Below are positions 34,726 through 42,857 of a stretch of DNA of 48,000 bases, one piece after another (position 1 is the stretch's first letter; each line of letters starts with the position of its first letter). This stretch comes from an uncultured Pelagibacteraceae bacterium. GTDB taxonomy: Bacteria; Pseudomonadota; Alphaproteobacteria; Pelagibacterales; Pelagibacteraceae. The position numbers were made by a program, and so were the translations under genes. A model generated the notes under the pieces. It saw only the letters and a list, made by a program, of their open reading frames with translations. It was not told the DNA's origin and ran no database searches. Location: the NCBI GenBank assembly GCA_902580565.1, contig CACHLD010000002.1, forward strand, positions 1 to 48,000. The letters are read 5' to 3'.

Positions 34726-34920
34726 ATGGGAATTCACTATGACTACAAATCTACGCGTGGAGATAAAGCTATGAAAAAAGAAGCTAAGCGTAAGGCAAGA
34801 ATTGAACAAAGAAGGGCAAAAAAGTCTATGAGTAATCCTAAATTGTCAAAAGAAAAAGTAATGCATGACATTGATAAGCCTATCACATTAGAAGACTTAA
34901 CAAATCCAGATAAAAATTAA
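34726..34920 (+). CDS. small highly charged protein, unknown function
   Basis: A 64-residue soluble protein, Lys/Arg-rich in the middle (KKEAKRKARIEQRRAKK) and acidic at the end (DIDKPITLEDLTNP). A strong AGGAG at 34713-34717, eight bases before the ATG, one of the best ribosome sites in the window, argues that it is expressed well. It lies in the small-gene run before dcd. The basic helix could bind nucleic acid or ribosomes, but there is no family evidence. Confidence 0.65.
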   Translation: MGIHYDYKSTRGDKAMKKEAKRKARIEQRRAKKSMSNPKLSKEKVMHDIDKPITLEDLTNPDKN

Positions 34921-34927
34921 TTTTGTT

Positions 34928-35053
34928 ATGAGATCTTTTGGTAAAAAAGACTCTAATGTGAAAATTCGTGAAGCCTCATTAAAAAAAAATTTAAAAAAGA
35001 GAAAAAAATTTAAAAGCAAATTTAAAAAAAAAGATGACAGTTCTTTCAGATAA
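34928..35053 (+). CDS. possible 41-residue basic micro-protein
   Basis: ATG at 34928 opens a 41-codon frame to TAA at 35051-35053. The product begins [18 protein letters not shown] and then is almost entirely Lys/Phe/Arg ([17 protein letters not shown]) before DDSSFR. It follows the previous stop by seven bases and overlaps the dcd start by 20 bases in another frame, the spacing expected of a coupled gene, but the A-rich DNA would code for lysines by chance too. Confidence 0.4.
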   Translation: MRSFGKKDSNVKIREASLKKNLKKRKKFKSKFKKKDDSSFR

Positions 35054-35585
35054 GTGGATCAAAAAAGCAGCAAAAAGAGGTATGATCAAACCTTTCATTC
35101 AAAAACAGGTTAGAAAAGGAAAAATTTCCTTTGGACTTTCATCCTATGGATATGATGCAAGAGTTTCAAATGAGTTTAAAATATTTACTAATGTAAATTC
35201 AGGTATTGTTGATCCAAAAGTTTTTAAAAAAGAGAGTTTTGTTACTAAAATAGGAAAAGAATGTATTATTCCTCCAAATTCCTTTGCGTTAGCTAGAACT
35301 GTTGAATATTTTAAAATACCAGAGAATGTATTGGTAATTTGTCTGGGAAAATCTACTTATGCAAGATGTGGAATTATCGTAAATGTAACTCCTCTAGAAC
35401 CTGGTTGGGAAGGCCATGTTACTCTAGAATTTTCTAACACTACGCCTTTACCTGCTAAAATTTACGCTAACGAAGGTGTTTCGCAATTTGTATTTATTAA
35501 AGGCAATGAAAAACCGAGCGTTACTTACGCAAAAAGAAAAGGCAAGTATATGAAGCAAAAAGGTGTAACCCTCCCTAAGATTTAA
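35034..35585 (+). CDS. dcd: dCTP deaminase
   Basis: A 183-residue enzyme deaminating dCTP to dUTP for thymidylate synthesis. Signature regions are [91 protein letters not shown], with the active-site GKSTYAR and the catalytic Glu in VTLEFSN. Length matches alphaproteobacterial Dcd (about 184). Confidence 0.96.
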   Translation: MTVLSDKWIKKAAKRGMIKPFIQKQVRKGKISFGLSSYGYDARVSNEFKIFTNVNSGIVDPKVFKKESFVTKIGKECIIPPNSFALARTVEYFKIPENVLVICLGKSTYARCGIIVNVTPLEPGWEGHVTLEFSNTTPLPAKIYANEGVSQFVFIKGNEKPSVTYAKRKGKYMKQKGVTLPKI

Positions 35586-35594
35586 AAATATTCA

Positions 35595-36851
35595 ATGCAA
35601 AAATTACTAATTAATGGAAAAAAAGAATTAGTTGGAAAAATTATAATTTCGGGATCTAAAAATGCTACTTTACCAATTTTAGCAGCAACTATTCTTTCCG
35701 ATCATGTAAAATTAACAAAAGTACCTCTAGTAAAAGATATTTTTACAATGGTAGAGCTCCTTAAGTTTATAGGTTTAAAAGTAAATATTTCAAAAAAGGA
35801 TAATCAAATTGATGTCAGAAATCATGATAAAAATATTAAAACTTTAGCACCTTATAAATTAGTAAAGACTATGCGAGCGGGAGTCTTAGTATTGGGACCA
35901 TTATTAGTTAGATATAATAAAGCTAAAATTTCTCTACCAGGAGGCTGTGCAATAGGAACCAGACCAGTTGATCTACATCTTTTTGCATTAAAAAAACTTG
36001 GTGCAAAGATAAAGATTAAAAATGGATATATTTTAGCTGAAGCAAAAAAGGGGCTTAAAGGATCAACTATTACATTTCCCAGCATTTCAGTTGGAGCTAC
36101 AGAAAACGCTTTATTAGCTGCGTTCAAGGCTGAAGGAAAAACAGTATTGAATAACTGTGCAATAGAACCTGAGGTTCGAGACTTGGTAAAATTTTTAAAT
36201 AACCTTGGAGGAAATATCAAAATTAAGGGGCGAAAGATTTTTATAATAGGGTGCAAAAAAATAAAAAAAACAGTATCTCATAAAGTTATTTTTGATAGAA
36301 TTGAATTAGGTACCTACATGATAGCTGCAGCTCTTATCGGAAAAAAAATTTCATTAAATAAAGTAAATCCTGAATTGATTTTAACTGAAATAAATACACT
36401 TAAAAAAATGGGTGTGAAATTAAAAATTAAAAAAGATACAATTGAAATTTTAAAAAGTAGAAATTTAAAAAAGATCAACGTTTCAACTAAACCATATCCT
36501 GGATTTCCTACTGATCTACAGGCTCAACTAATGGTATTAATGACTCGTGCTTCTGGAAAATCTGTAATTAAAGAAAATATCTTTGAAAATAGATTTATGC
36601 ATGTTCCTGAATTGAAACGGATGGGAGCCAATATAATAACAAATAATAAAATAGCTACTATTTTCGGTCCTTCAAAACTTACTGGAGCAGAAGTAATGGC
36701 AACCGATTTAAGGGCTTCGGTAAGCCTTGTTTTAGCTGGTTTAGTTGCCGACAATAGAACTATAATTAATAGGATCTATCATCTCGACAGAGGATATGAG
36801 TCTTTAGAAAAAAAATTGAAAAATTGTAAAGCTCGAGTAAAAAGAATTTAA
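35595..36851 (+). CDS. murA: UDP-GlcNAc 1-carboxyvinyltransferase
   Basis: A 418-residue enzyme adding enolpyruvate to UDP-GlcNAc, the first committed step of peptidoglycan synthesis and the target of fosfomycin. The N-terminal KIIISGSKNATLPILAA carries the conserved Lys/Asn, the catalytic loop is LPGGCAIGTRPVDLH with Cys118 (equivalent to E. coli Cys115, so the enzyme should be fosfomycin-sensitive rather than the Asp variant), and the C-terminal GYPGFPTDLQAQ-like segment and DLRASVSLVLAGL are standard. It is followed after one base by a DUF2948 gene. Confidence 0.96.
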   Translation: MQKLLINGKKELVGKIIISGSKNATLPILAATILSDHVKLTKVPLVKDIFTMVELLKFIGLKVNISKKDNQIDVRNHDKNIKTLAPYKLVKTMRAGVLVLGPLLVRYNKAKISLPGGCAIGTRPVDLHLFALKKLGAKIKIKNGYILAEAKKGLKGSTITFPSISVGATENALLAAFKAEGKTVLNNCAIEPEVRDLVKFLNNLGGNIKIKGRKIFIIGCKKIKKTVSHKVIFDRIELGTYMIAAALIGKKISLNKVNPELILTEINTLKKMGVKLKIKKDTIEILKSRNLKKINVSTKPYPGFPTDLQAQLMVLMTRASGKSVIKENIFENRFMHVPELKRMGANIITNNKIATIFGPSKLTGAEVMATDLRASVSLVLAGLVADNRTIINRIYHLDRGYESLEKKLKNCKARVKRI

Positions 36852-36852
36852 A

Positions 36853-37296
36853 GTGAAAGCTAAAAATTTAAAATTAATAGCTAGAACAGATGAGGATTTA
36901 AGAATAATCTCCGCCCATTTGCAAGACTCTATTGCAAGCACAGCCAATATAGCAAATTTAAGGAAAAATAAAATTTTTTTAATGCAATTGAACAGGTTCA
37001 TGTGGGAAGATGTTGAAAGAGGAGTCTTTAGAAAGAATAAAAGAATTAGAACAATACTAAAATTTGAAAATGTTATAAGTGTAAATTCTAAAAATATATC
37101 TCAATCTAATAAAGATAAATTTCTTGATTTTCTTGCTATAGAAAGCAATCAAGTATCAGATAATAATTATGAGATGAACTTAATATTTTCCGGTGATGCA
37201 GTAATAAGAGTAGTCGCTGAAGTCATAGAAGTTACTTTGGACGACCAGGGAGAGCCTTGGGATACAAAAAATAAGCCAAAACACAAAGTTTTATAA
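36853..37296 (+). CDS. DUF2948 family protein
   Basis: A 147-residue cytoplasmic protein starting at GTG one base after murA. It opens LKLIARTDEDLRIISAHLQDSI and includes MQLNRFMWEDV and LIFSGDAVIRVVAEVIEVTLDDQGEPWDTKNKP, the typical DUF2948 ending. The family is confined largely to alphaproteobacteria, where it sits after murA and before hisD; here infA follows instead. Function unknown; the conserved place suggests a link to wall synthesis or growth. Confidence 0.9.
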   Translation: MKAKNLKLIARTDEDLRIISAHLQDSIASTANIANLRKNKIFLMQLNRFMWEDVERGVFRKNKRIRTILKFENVISVNSKNISQSNKDKFLDFLAIESNQVSDNNYEMNLIFSGDAVIRVVAEVIEVTLDDQGEPWDTKNKPKHKVL

Positions 37297-37391
37297 TACT
37301 AAAAAATTTAAGTACAAATAGAAAAATTTTCATTGAAAGATTAGGTTCTTTAGTTATAAATCTAGCAAAATATTTAAAAAAGGATTTTTAA

Positions 37392-37607
37392 TTGGCAAAA
37401 CAAGAAACTCTAGAATTTAAAGGCAAGGTAACAGAATTGTTACCTAACGCTATGTTTAGAGTAAAACTTGAAAACAACCATGAAATTTTAGCTCACACGG
37501 CTGGAAAATTAAGAAAGAATAGAATAAGAGTTTTAGCAGGTGATAATGTAATGGTTGAAATGACACCATACGATCTAACTAAAGGTAGAATTACTTTTAG
37601 GTTTTAG
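37392..37607 (+). CDS. infA: translation initiation factor IF-1
   Basis: A 71-residue OB-fold protein that binds the 30S A site. The sequence [21 protein letters not shown], then [42 protein letters not shown], is the canonical IF-1. The start is TTG at 37392 with AGGA seven bases upstream; no ATG is available. The last base of its TAG is the first base of tRNA-Phe. The 95 bases before it hold no convincing gene. Confidence 0.97.
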   Translation: MAKQETLEFKGKVTELLPNAMFRVKLENNHEILAHTAGKLRKNRIRVLAGDNVMVEMTPYDLTKGRITFRF

Positions 37608-37681
37608 GCCTTGTAGCTCAGTAGTAGAGCAGTACCCTGAAAAGGTATGTGTCGTAAGTGCGATTCTTACCAAGGCCACCA
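37607..37681 (+). tRNA. tRNA-Phe (anticodon GAA), atypical D and T loops
   Basis: The acceptor GGCCTTG (37607-37613) pairs perfectly with CAAGGCC (37671-37677), with discriminator A and encoded CCA. The D stem GCTC/GAGC, anticodon stem GTACC/GGTAT with loop CTGAAAA (anticodon GAA), and T stem GTAAG/CTTAC all form. The D loop is only seven bases (AGTAGTA) with one G where GG is expected, and the T loop is TGCGATT, with G at position 55 instead of the invariant U. It may still be functional, because all stems are intact. Confidence 0.9.
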
Positions 37682-37700
37682 CCGCAATAAGAGATTATAG

Positions 37701-39386
37701 ATGAGTAAAATTAAATCCGATATTGAAATAGCAAGAGCAGCAAATATCAAACCAATCAACGAAATTTTAAAAAAATCAAATATTTCAGATAATCCTTTTA
37801 ATTTTAGTCCTATGGGACGTCATATAGCAAAATTAAATTTAGAATTTATTGATTCTCTAAAAGAAAAAAAAAGCAACTTAATATTAGTAACTGCAATAAC
37901 ACCAACTCCTGCTGGAGAAGGAAAAACAACTACTTCTGTTGGATTAAATGATGGTCTTAATAAAATTGGCAAACATTCAATAGTTTGTTTAAGAGAACCT
38001 AGTTTAGGACCTTCATTTGGAATGAAGGGTGGTGCAGCAGGAGGTGGTTATGCGCAAGTCATACCAATGGAGCAAATCAACTTACATTTTACCGGAGATT
38101 TTCACGCTATAACTTCAGCACATAATTTACTTTCTGCTTTGATAGATAATCATATTTACTGGGGGAATAAATTAGACATAGATCCTAAAAATGTAGTTTG
38201 GAAACGAGTAGTAGATCTAAACGATCGTGCTCTTAGAAAAATAGAAATAAACTTGGAAAAATTAAAAACCAATACTCCAAGAAATGATAGTTTTGATATC
38301 ACTGTTGCCTCAGAAGTAATGGCAATTTTTTGTTTATCAAATAGCATACAAGAATTAGAAGAAAAAATTGGTAACATAACTGTTGCGTACTCAAAAGATA
38401 AAAAACCTATATACGCAAAAGATTTAAAAGCCCAAGGACCAATGACAGTACTTCTTAAAGAAGCTGTTAGGCCTAATGTTGTACAAACTCTTGAAAATAA
38501 CTTAGCTATAATTCATGGAGGACCATTTGCAAATATTGCTCACGGATGTAATTCAATTCTAGCAACAAAAACTGCTCTAAAATTGTCAGAATATGTTGTT
38601 ACAGAGGCAGGTTTCGGAGCCGATCTTGGAGCTGAGAAGTTTTTAAATATCAAGTGCCGTAAAGCAGGTATTCAACCAAGTTGTGTAGTTCTTGTGGCTA
38701 CAATAAGAGCCTTAAAAATGCATGGAGGAGCAGAAATAAAAGACTTAAAAAATGAGAATACTGACGCACTTAAAAATGGATTTTCTAATCTTGATAGACA
38801 TATTGAAAATATAAAAAAATTTGGTTTAGACGTAGTAGTAGCCATTAATCATTTTATTACTGATACTGATAACGAGGTTAAGATTATTCAGGATCACTGT
38901 TCAAAACTTGGGGTAAAAGTAAGTCTTTGTACTCATTGGTCAGATGGCGGAAATGGAGCTAAAGATTTAGCTAATAATGTAGTTGATCTATGTAAAAACA
39001 TCAATAAAAGTAAATTTGAATATTTATACTCTGATAAAAACTCAATTTTAGAAAAAATAGAAAAAATTGCTAAAGAAATTTATAAAGCAAAAAGAATTGA
39101 GGTAGATGAAAAAACTAAGGAACAAATAAAAAAAATAGAGCAGGCTGGATTTGGAAAATTTCCAGTTTGTATTGCAAAAACACAATATAGCTTTTCTACA
39201 GATCCAAAATTAAAAGGAGCTCCATCAGATCATACTTTAGCTGTGAGGGAAGTAAGATTGTCTAGTGGAGCTGAGTTTGTAGTTATTGTGTGTGGATCTA
39301 TAATGACTATGCCTGGACTTCCAAGAGCTCCTGCGGCTGATAATATTAAATTAAATAAAAAAGGTGAGATCGAAGGTTTATTTTAG
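37701..39386 (+). CDS. fhs: formate--tetrahydrofolate ligase
   Basis: A 561-residue ATP-dependent enzyme joining formate to THF to give 10-formyl-THF, or running in reverse to release formate and ATP. It has the ATP loop [16 protein letters not shown] (residues about 67-82), [46 protein letters not shown], and the C-terminal [15 protein letters not shown]. Its end is one base from the converging formate dehydrogenase gene. Together they allow C1 units on THF to be oxidised via formate to CO2 with ATP and NADH gain. Confidence 0.97.
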   Translation: MSKIKSDIEIARAANIKPINEILKKSNISDNPFNFSPMGRHIAKLNLEFIDSLKEKKSNLILVTAITPTPAGEGKTTTSVGLNDGLNKIGKHSIVCLREPSLGPSFGMKGGAAGGGYAQVIPMEQINLHFTGDFHAITSAHNLLSALIDNHIYWGNKLDIDPKNVVWKRVVDLNDRALRKIEINLEKLKTNTPRNDSFDITVASEVMAIFCLSNSIQELEEKIGNITVAYSKDKKPIYAKDLKAQGPMTVLLKEAVRPNVVQTLENNLAIIHGGPFANIAHGCNSILATKTALKLSEYVVTEAGFGADLGAEKFLNIKCRKAGIQPSCVVLVATIRALKMHGGAEIKDLKNENTDALKNGFSNLDRHIENIKKFGLDVVVAINHFITDTDNEVKIIQDHCSKLGVKVSLCTHWSDGGNGAKDLANNVVDLCKNINKSKFEYLYSDKNSILEKIEKIAKEIYKAKRIEVDEKTKEQIKKIEQAGFGKFPVCIAKTQYSFSTDPKLKGAPSDHTLAVREVRLSSGAEFVVIVCGSIMTMPGLPRAPAADNIKLNKKGEIEGLF

Positions 39387-39387
39387 A

Positions 39388-40587
39388 TTATTTTTTTTTA
39401 TATTTTGCAGCTTCTTCTGATCCACCAGTTGCACTTCCTTTACTATAAGAATGAGCACCCATCCCTGCAAGCTGACCATTCTGAACTATTAAATATGGAT
39501 CTCTAATTGGTTTTTTGTCGAAGAAACATTCAAGGATCTCTCTTACACCTGCAGCATATCTAAATTGAGCTGATAAAGAAGTTCCAGAAGTGTGTGGCGT
39601 CATTCCGTGATTAGGCATTGATCTCCAAGCATGGTCGTTTGGCGCTGGTTGCGGAAACCAAACGTCGCCAGCATACCCGCTTAATTGACCAGATTTAAGA
39701 GCTTTGGCAATAGCTTCTCTGTTACAAATTTTTCCTCTCGCAGTATTGACGATATATGCGCCTTTTTTCATTTTGCTAATTAATTTATCATCAAACAAAT
39801 TTTCAGTTTCTGGATGAAGCGGGCAATTAATGGTTACAACGTCACAAACTTTAACTAAAGACTCTACTGATTCATGAAATGTAAGATTTAATTCTTTTTC
39901 AACTGAGTCTGGTAATTTGTGTCTATCAAAATAATGTAGATGAACGTCAAATGGTTTCATCTTCCTTAAAGCATCTAAACCAATACGTCCAGCAGCAACC
40001 GTACCGATATGCATACCTTCAACGTCATAAGATCTTTGAACAGCATCTGCAATATTCCAACCACCCTCTTTAACTATTGCATGTTGATTATGGTAATCTC
40101 TTACAAGAGATAAAATCATCATAACAATATGTTCAGCTACAGACCTCGAATTACAATAAGTTACCTCAACAACGTCTATCTTGTTATCCATAGCGGCTTG
40201 TAAATCCACATGATCTGATCCTATACCTGCAGTAATTGCCATTTTTAATTTTTTTGCAGACTCTATCTTTTCTCTTGTTAAGTAATAAGGCCAAAATGGT
40301 TGAGATATAACAATATCAGCATCTACAAGCTCTTGATCTGCTTTACAGCCTTTGGCGTCCTTATCTGAAGTTACAACCAAAGTGTGACCGTTTGACTCCA
40401 GAAATTTTCTTAAACCTAATTCCCCTGAAACACATCCTAATAACTCACCTGGATTAAAATCTATTCCTTTAGGCGTCGGTAAAGTCATTCCATCAGGGTA
40501 TTTATCTAATTTTGGCAAACTAGATAAAGGGTAGCTTTTTGGCATGCCCCCTCTCGGATCATCGTATAAAACGCAGAGTATTTTCAT
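39388..40587 (-). CDS. fdh: NAD-dependent formate dehydrogenase
   Basis: A 399-residue metal-free formate dehydrogenase of the D-2-hydroxyacid dehydrogenase fold, oxidising formate to CO2 with NAD+. Key residues coincide in number with Pseudomonas sp. 101 FDH: Asn146 (TYCNSRS), Arg284 (NTARGK), Gln313 and His332 (PHTSG), the NAD loop VAAGRIG (197-203), and Asp221/Arg222 (YFDRHK) which select NAD over NADP. The PFWPYYLT segment near 97-104 is also typical. It converges with fhs and diverges from the MetF-like gene across a 104-base region holding an inverted repeat. Confidence 0.96.
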   Translation of the reverse strand: MKILCVLYDDPRGGMPKSYPLSSLPKLDKYPDGMTLPTPKGIDFNPGELLGCVSGELGLRKFLESNGHTLVVTSDKDAKGCKADQELVDADIVISQPFWPYYLTREKIESAKKLKMAITAGIGSDHVDLQAAMDNKIDVVEVTYCNSRSVAEHIVMMILSLVRDYHNQHAIVKEGGWNIADAVQRSYDVEGMHIGTVAAGRIGLDALRKMKPFDVHLHYFDRHKLPDSVEKELNLTFHESVESLVKVCDVVTINCPLHPETENLFDDKLISKMKKGAYIVNTARGKICNREAIAKALKSGQLSGYAGDVWFPQPAPNDHAWRSMPNHGMTPHTSGTSLSAQFRYAAGVREILECFFDKKPIRDPYLIVQNGQLAGMGAHSYSKGSATGGSEEAAKYKKK

Positions 40588-40601
40588 TTTCCCTCTATGA
40601 T

Positions 40602-40634
40602 GATTTGACTATTAACAAAGGATAAAGTCAAATC
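40602..40634. promoter_or_regulatory. inverted repeat in the fdh/metF divergent promoter region
   Basis: GATTTGACT (40602-40610) and AGTCAAATC (40626-40634) are a perfect 9-bp inverted repeat with a 15-base spacer. It lies 15 bases upstream of the fdh ATG and 58 bases upstream of the MetF-like ATG. The spacing of half-site centres (24 bases, near two helical turns) suits a dimeric regulator; a 5'-UTR hairpin in the fdh mRNA is the alternative. Confidence 0.5.
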
Positions 40635-40691
40635 TTTCCTTAATTGATTTTTCTGGACACTAGATAGGTTTCATTGATATATCCCGAAAAT

Positions 40692-41420
40692 ATGAATTTT
40701 TCTTTAGAAATCACAATGAAAACTGACCTCTCAGTTTTGCCCAAACTTAAAGATGTTTATATTACTATGCTACCTGGAAATGATTATAGAGAGGTAGCTA
40801 ACAAAGCTAAAGAGTTAGTTCAATCCGGGTTTAATCCCATACCGCATTTTCCTGCTCGATCAATTAAAAATTTAGATGAACTTAAAAGCTACGTTAATAT
40901 GTGTAAAGATTTTGGTGTAAAACAAGCACTTGTTATTGGGGGGAGTGCCGAACCAATAGGGGATTACCACTGCTCGTTGCAAATATTAGAAACAGGATTA
41001 TTTAAGGGGATGAAAATAGGAATTGCTGGACACCCTGATGGGTCCCCTGATATATCGGATTCAGATTTAGAAAAAGCTATGAAAGATAAAATGCCTTTTG
41101 CTGATTACATAGTAACTCAATGGTTGTTAGACCCAAAACCAATTACTAATTTTATTTCAAAGCAAAAATTACCAGTGCATGTGGGAATTACTGGGCCTCT
41201 AAAAATAAGCAGTTTATTAAAATTTGCTAGTATTGTTGGAGCAAAGAATTCTCTCACCTTCCTTAAATCTAATACATCTAAAGCTATGGATTTATTAAAA
41301 CCTAAAGATCCAAATGATCTTATTGAAAATTTGAAATCTTCAACACAAAATTTTCATATTTATACATTTGGAGGTTTGAAAGAAACAAACAAATGGTTAG
41401 AAAAGAATAATTATGCCTAA
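40692..41420 (+). CDS. methylenetetrahydrofolate reductase-like protein
   Basis: A 242-residue protein from ATG at 40692, preferred to an upstream TTG at 40674 because MNFSLEITMKTD begins the expected first strand. It shows the MetF barrel pattern: VYITMLPGNDYREVANKAKELVQSGFNPIPHFPARSI, then VKQALVIGGSAEPIGDYHCSLQILETGLF and IGIAGHPDGSPDI, and PVHVGITGPL. It is shorter than typical MetF (about 290). It overlaps the downstream demethylase gene by 8 bases, so it probably oxidises the methyl-THF made by that enzyme. Confidence 0.85.
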   Translation: MNFSLEITMKTDLSVLPKLKDVYITMLPGNDYREVANKAKELVQSGFNPIPHFPARSIKNLDELKSYVNMCKDFGVKQALVIGGSAEPIGDYHCSLQILETGLFKGMKIGIAGHPDGSPDISDSDLEKAMKDKMPFADYIVTQWLLDPKPITNFISKQKLPVHVGITGPLKISSLLKFASIVGAKNSLTFLKSNTSKAMDLLKPKDPNDLIENLKSSTQNFHIYTFGGLKETNKWLEKNNYA

Positions 41421-42825
41421 AAAGATAAAAAAAGCAAAAAAAATAAAAAAAAATAAAAAATTTAACGTAATTTCATTTAAACCAGAAAAAATTGATTATA
41501 GCAAAGTAAGGCACGAGACTTCAGTTGATCAATCAGATAGACAAGTTCCTTATAATTTGAGACAAAGTGGGCCGACAAAAGTTGAGCTACTAATTTCAAC
41601 AAGAGTAAGAAAATCCCCTTATTGGCATTTATCTATGCAAGCGGGATGTTGGAGAGCAACGGTTTATAATCGTATTTATCATCCTAGGGGATATGTGAGA
41701 CCTGAAAAAGGTGGCGCAATGGTTGAATACCAAGCTATCAAAAAACACGTTACTATGTGGAATGTAGCTGTTGAAAGACAAATAAGAGTTAAGGGGCCTG
41801 ATGCAGAAAAATTTACAGATTATGTAATAACTAGAGATGCTACAAAAATTTCAACAATGAGAGGACGTTATGTTGTACTTTGCAATTATAAAGGCGGTGT
41901 TTTGAATGATCCAGTTTTGATGAGAGTGGCAGATGATGAATTTTGGTTTAGTTTATCAGACTCTGATATAGGTTTATATTTACAAGGTGTAAATGCTGAC
42001 AAAAGGTTTAATGTTGAAATAGATGAAATAGACGCTTGTCCAGTTCAAATCCAAGGACCAAAATCTAAGGCATTAATGACTGATTTAATTGGAGACCAGG
42101 TAGATTTAGATAAAATGCCATTTTATGGTTTAGCTGAAGCAAAAGTCGGTGGTCGAAGTTGTGTGATCTCTCAATCTGGATTTTCAGGTGAAGCCGGATA
42201 TGAAATTTATTTAAGAAACGCAACTCTTTATGCTGAAGATATGTGGAACGCTGTATTAAAAGCAGGAAAAAAACACAAATTGATGGTTATTGCTCCTGCC
42301 CACCACAGAAGAATTCAGGCAGGAATTCTTTCTTGGGGTCAAGATATGGATCATGAGCATAACCCATTTCAATGTAATTTAGGATATCAAGTTTCTTTAT
42401 CTGGAAAAGGTGAATGGAACAAACAGGCAGATTATGTCGGCAAAGAAGCTTTAGAAAAAATGAAAAAACAGATTATTAATGGTGAGAAACCTTATAAACT
42501 TCAACTTGTTGGTATGGAACTAGGTGGAAAACCAATTGAGGATTATGCAAATGATTTCTATTTAATATCGAATTCAAATGGAGGGAAGCCAGTAGGATAT
42601 ATAACATCTCCTTGGTATCACCCCGAAAAAGGAACAAATATAGCTATGGGCTATGTTCCTTATGAGGGCAACCTTAATAACAACGGTTTTCCGATTGGAA
42701 ATTTCGGAAAGAAATATAAAGTTTATCTTCCGAAGAAATATTCTAATAAACCAGTTGAGGCTACAGTTGTTCCGATACCTTTTACCGAGTCTTTCCATTC
42801 AAATACTAGAGAGGTTAAAAAATAG
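41413..42825 (+). CDS. GcvT/LigM/DmdA-like THF-dependent demethylase, substrate unknown
   Basis: A 470-residue aminomethyltransferase-fold protein. A very basic extension (residues 1-17) precedes the THF-binding fold: WNVAVERQIRVKGPDAEKF, GRYVVLCNYKGGVLNDPVL, FWFSLSDSDIGLYLQG, CPVQIQGPKS (209-218), SGFSGEAGYEIYL (255-267) and IQAGILSWGQDMDHEHNPF. The motifs match both DmdA (DMSP demethylase, about 370 residues) and LigM (vanillate O-demethylase, about 470); length and the SYK-6-like company of metF and formyl-THF ligase lean to LigM type. It would move a methyl group from an O-, S- or N-methyl compound to THF. The true substrate is not readable. Confidence 0.75.
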   Translation: MPKKIKKAKKIKKNKKFNVISFKPEKIDYSKVRHETSVDQSDRQVPYNLRQSGPTKVELLISTRVRKSPYWHLSMQAGCWRATVYNRIYHPRGYVRPEKGGAMVEYQAIKKHVTMWNVAVERQIRVKGPDAEKFTDYVITRDATKISTMRGRYVVLCNYKGGVLNDPVLMRVADDEFWFSLSDSDIGLYLQGVNADKRFNVEIDEIDACPVQIQGPKSKALMTDLIGDQVDLDKMPFYGLAEAKVGGRSCVISQSGFSGEAGYEIYLRNATLYAEDMWNAVLKAGKKHKLMVIAPAHHRRIQAGILSWGQDMDHEHNPFQCNLGYQVSLSGKGEWNKQADYVGKEALEKMKKQIINGEKPYKLQLVGMELGGKPIEDYANDFYLISNSNGGKPVGYITSPWYHPEKGTNIAMGYVPYEGNLNNNGFPIGNFGKKYKVYLPKKYSNKPVEATVVPIPFTESFHSNTREVKK

Positions 42826-42857
42826 ATTACTGACAAAATGTGATAGTATTCAGTAAT
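42826..42857 (+). promoter_or_regulatory. inverted repeat overlapping a start codon
   Basis: ATTACTGA (42826-42833) and TCAGTAAT (42850-42857) form a perfect 8-bp stem with a 16-base loop; the right arm includes the first two bases of the ATG at 42856. In RNA this hairpin would hide the start codon of the next gene, or could end the upstream C1 transcript. No T-run follows. Confidence 0.45.

Noticed and set aside
35852-36256. 134-codon minus-strand frame within murA
   Set aside because: The sense strand has the full MurA sequence with catalytic Cys; the antisense frame has no start signal or recognisable domain.
41413-42825. Calling the demethylase DmdA (DMSP demethylase)
   Set aside because: The protein is about 100 residues longer than DmdA and is linked to a metF-like gene as in LigM clusters; motifs alone do not separate these families.
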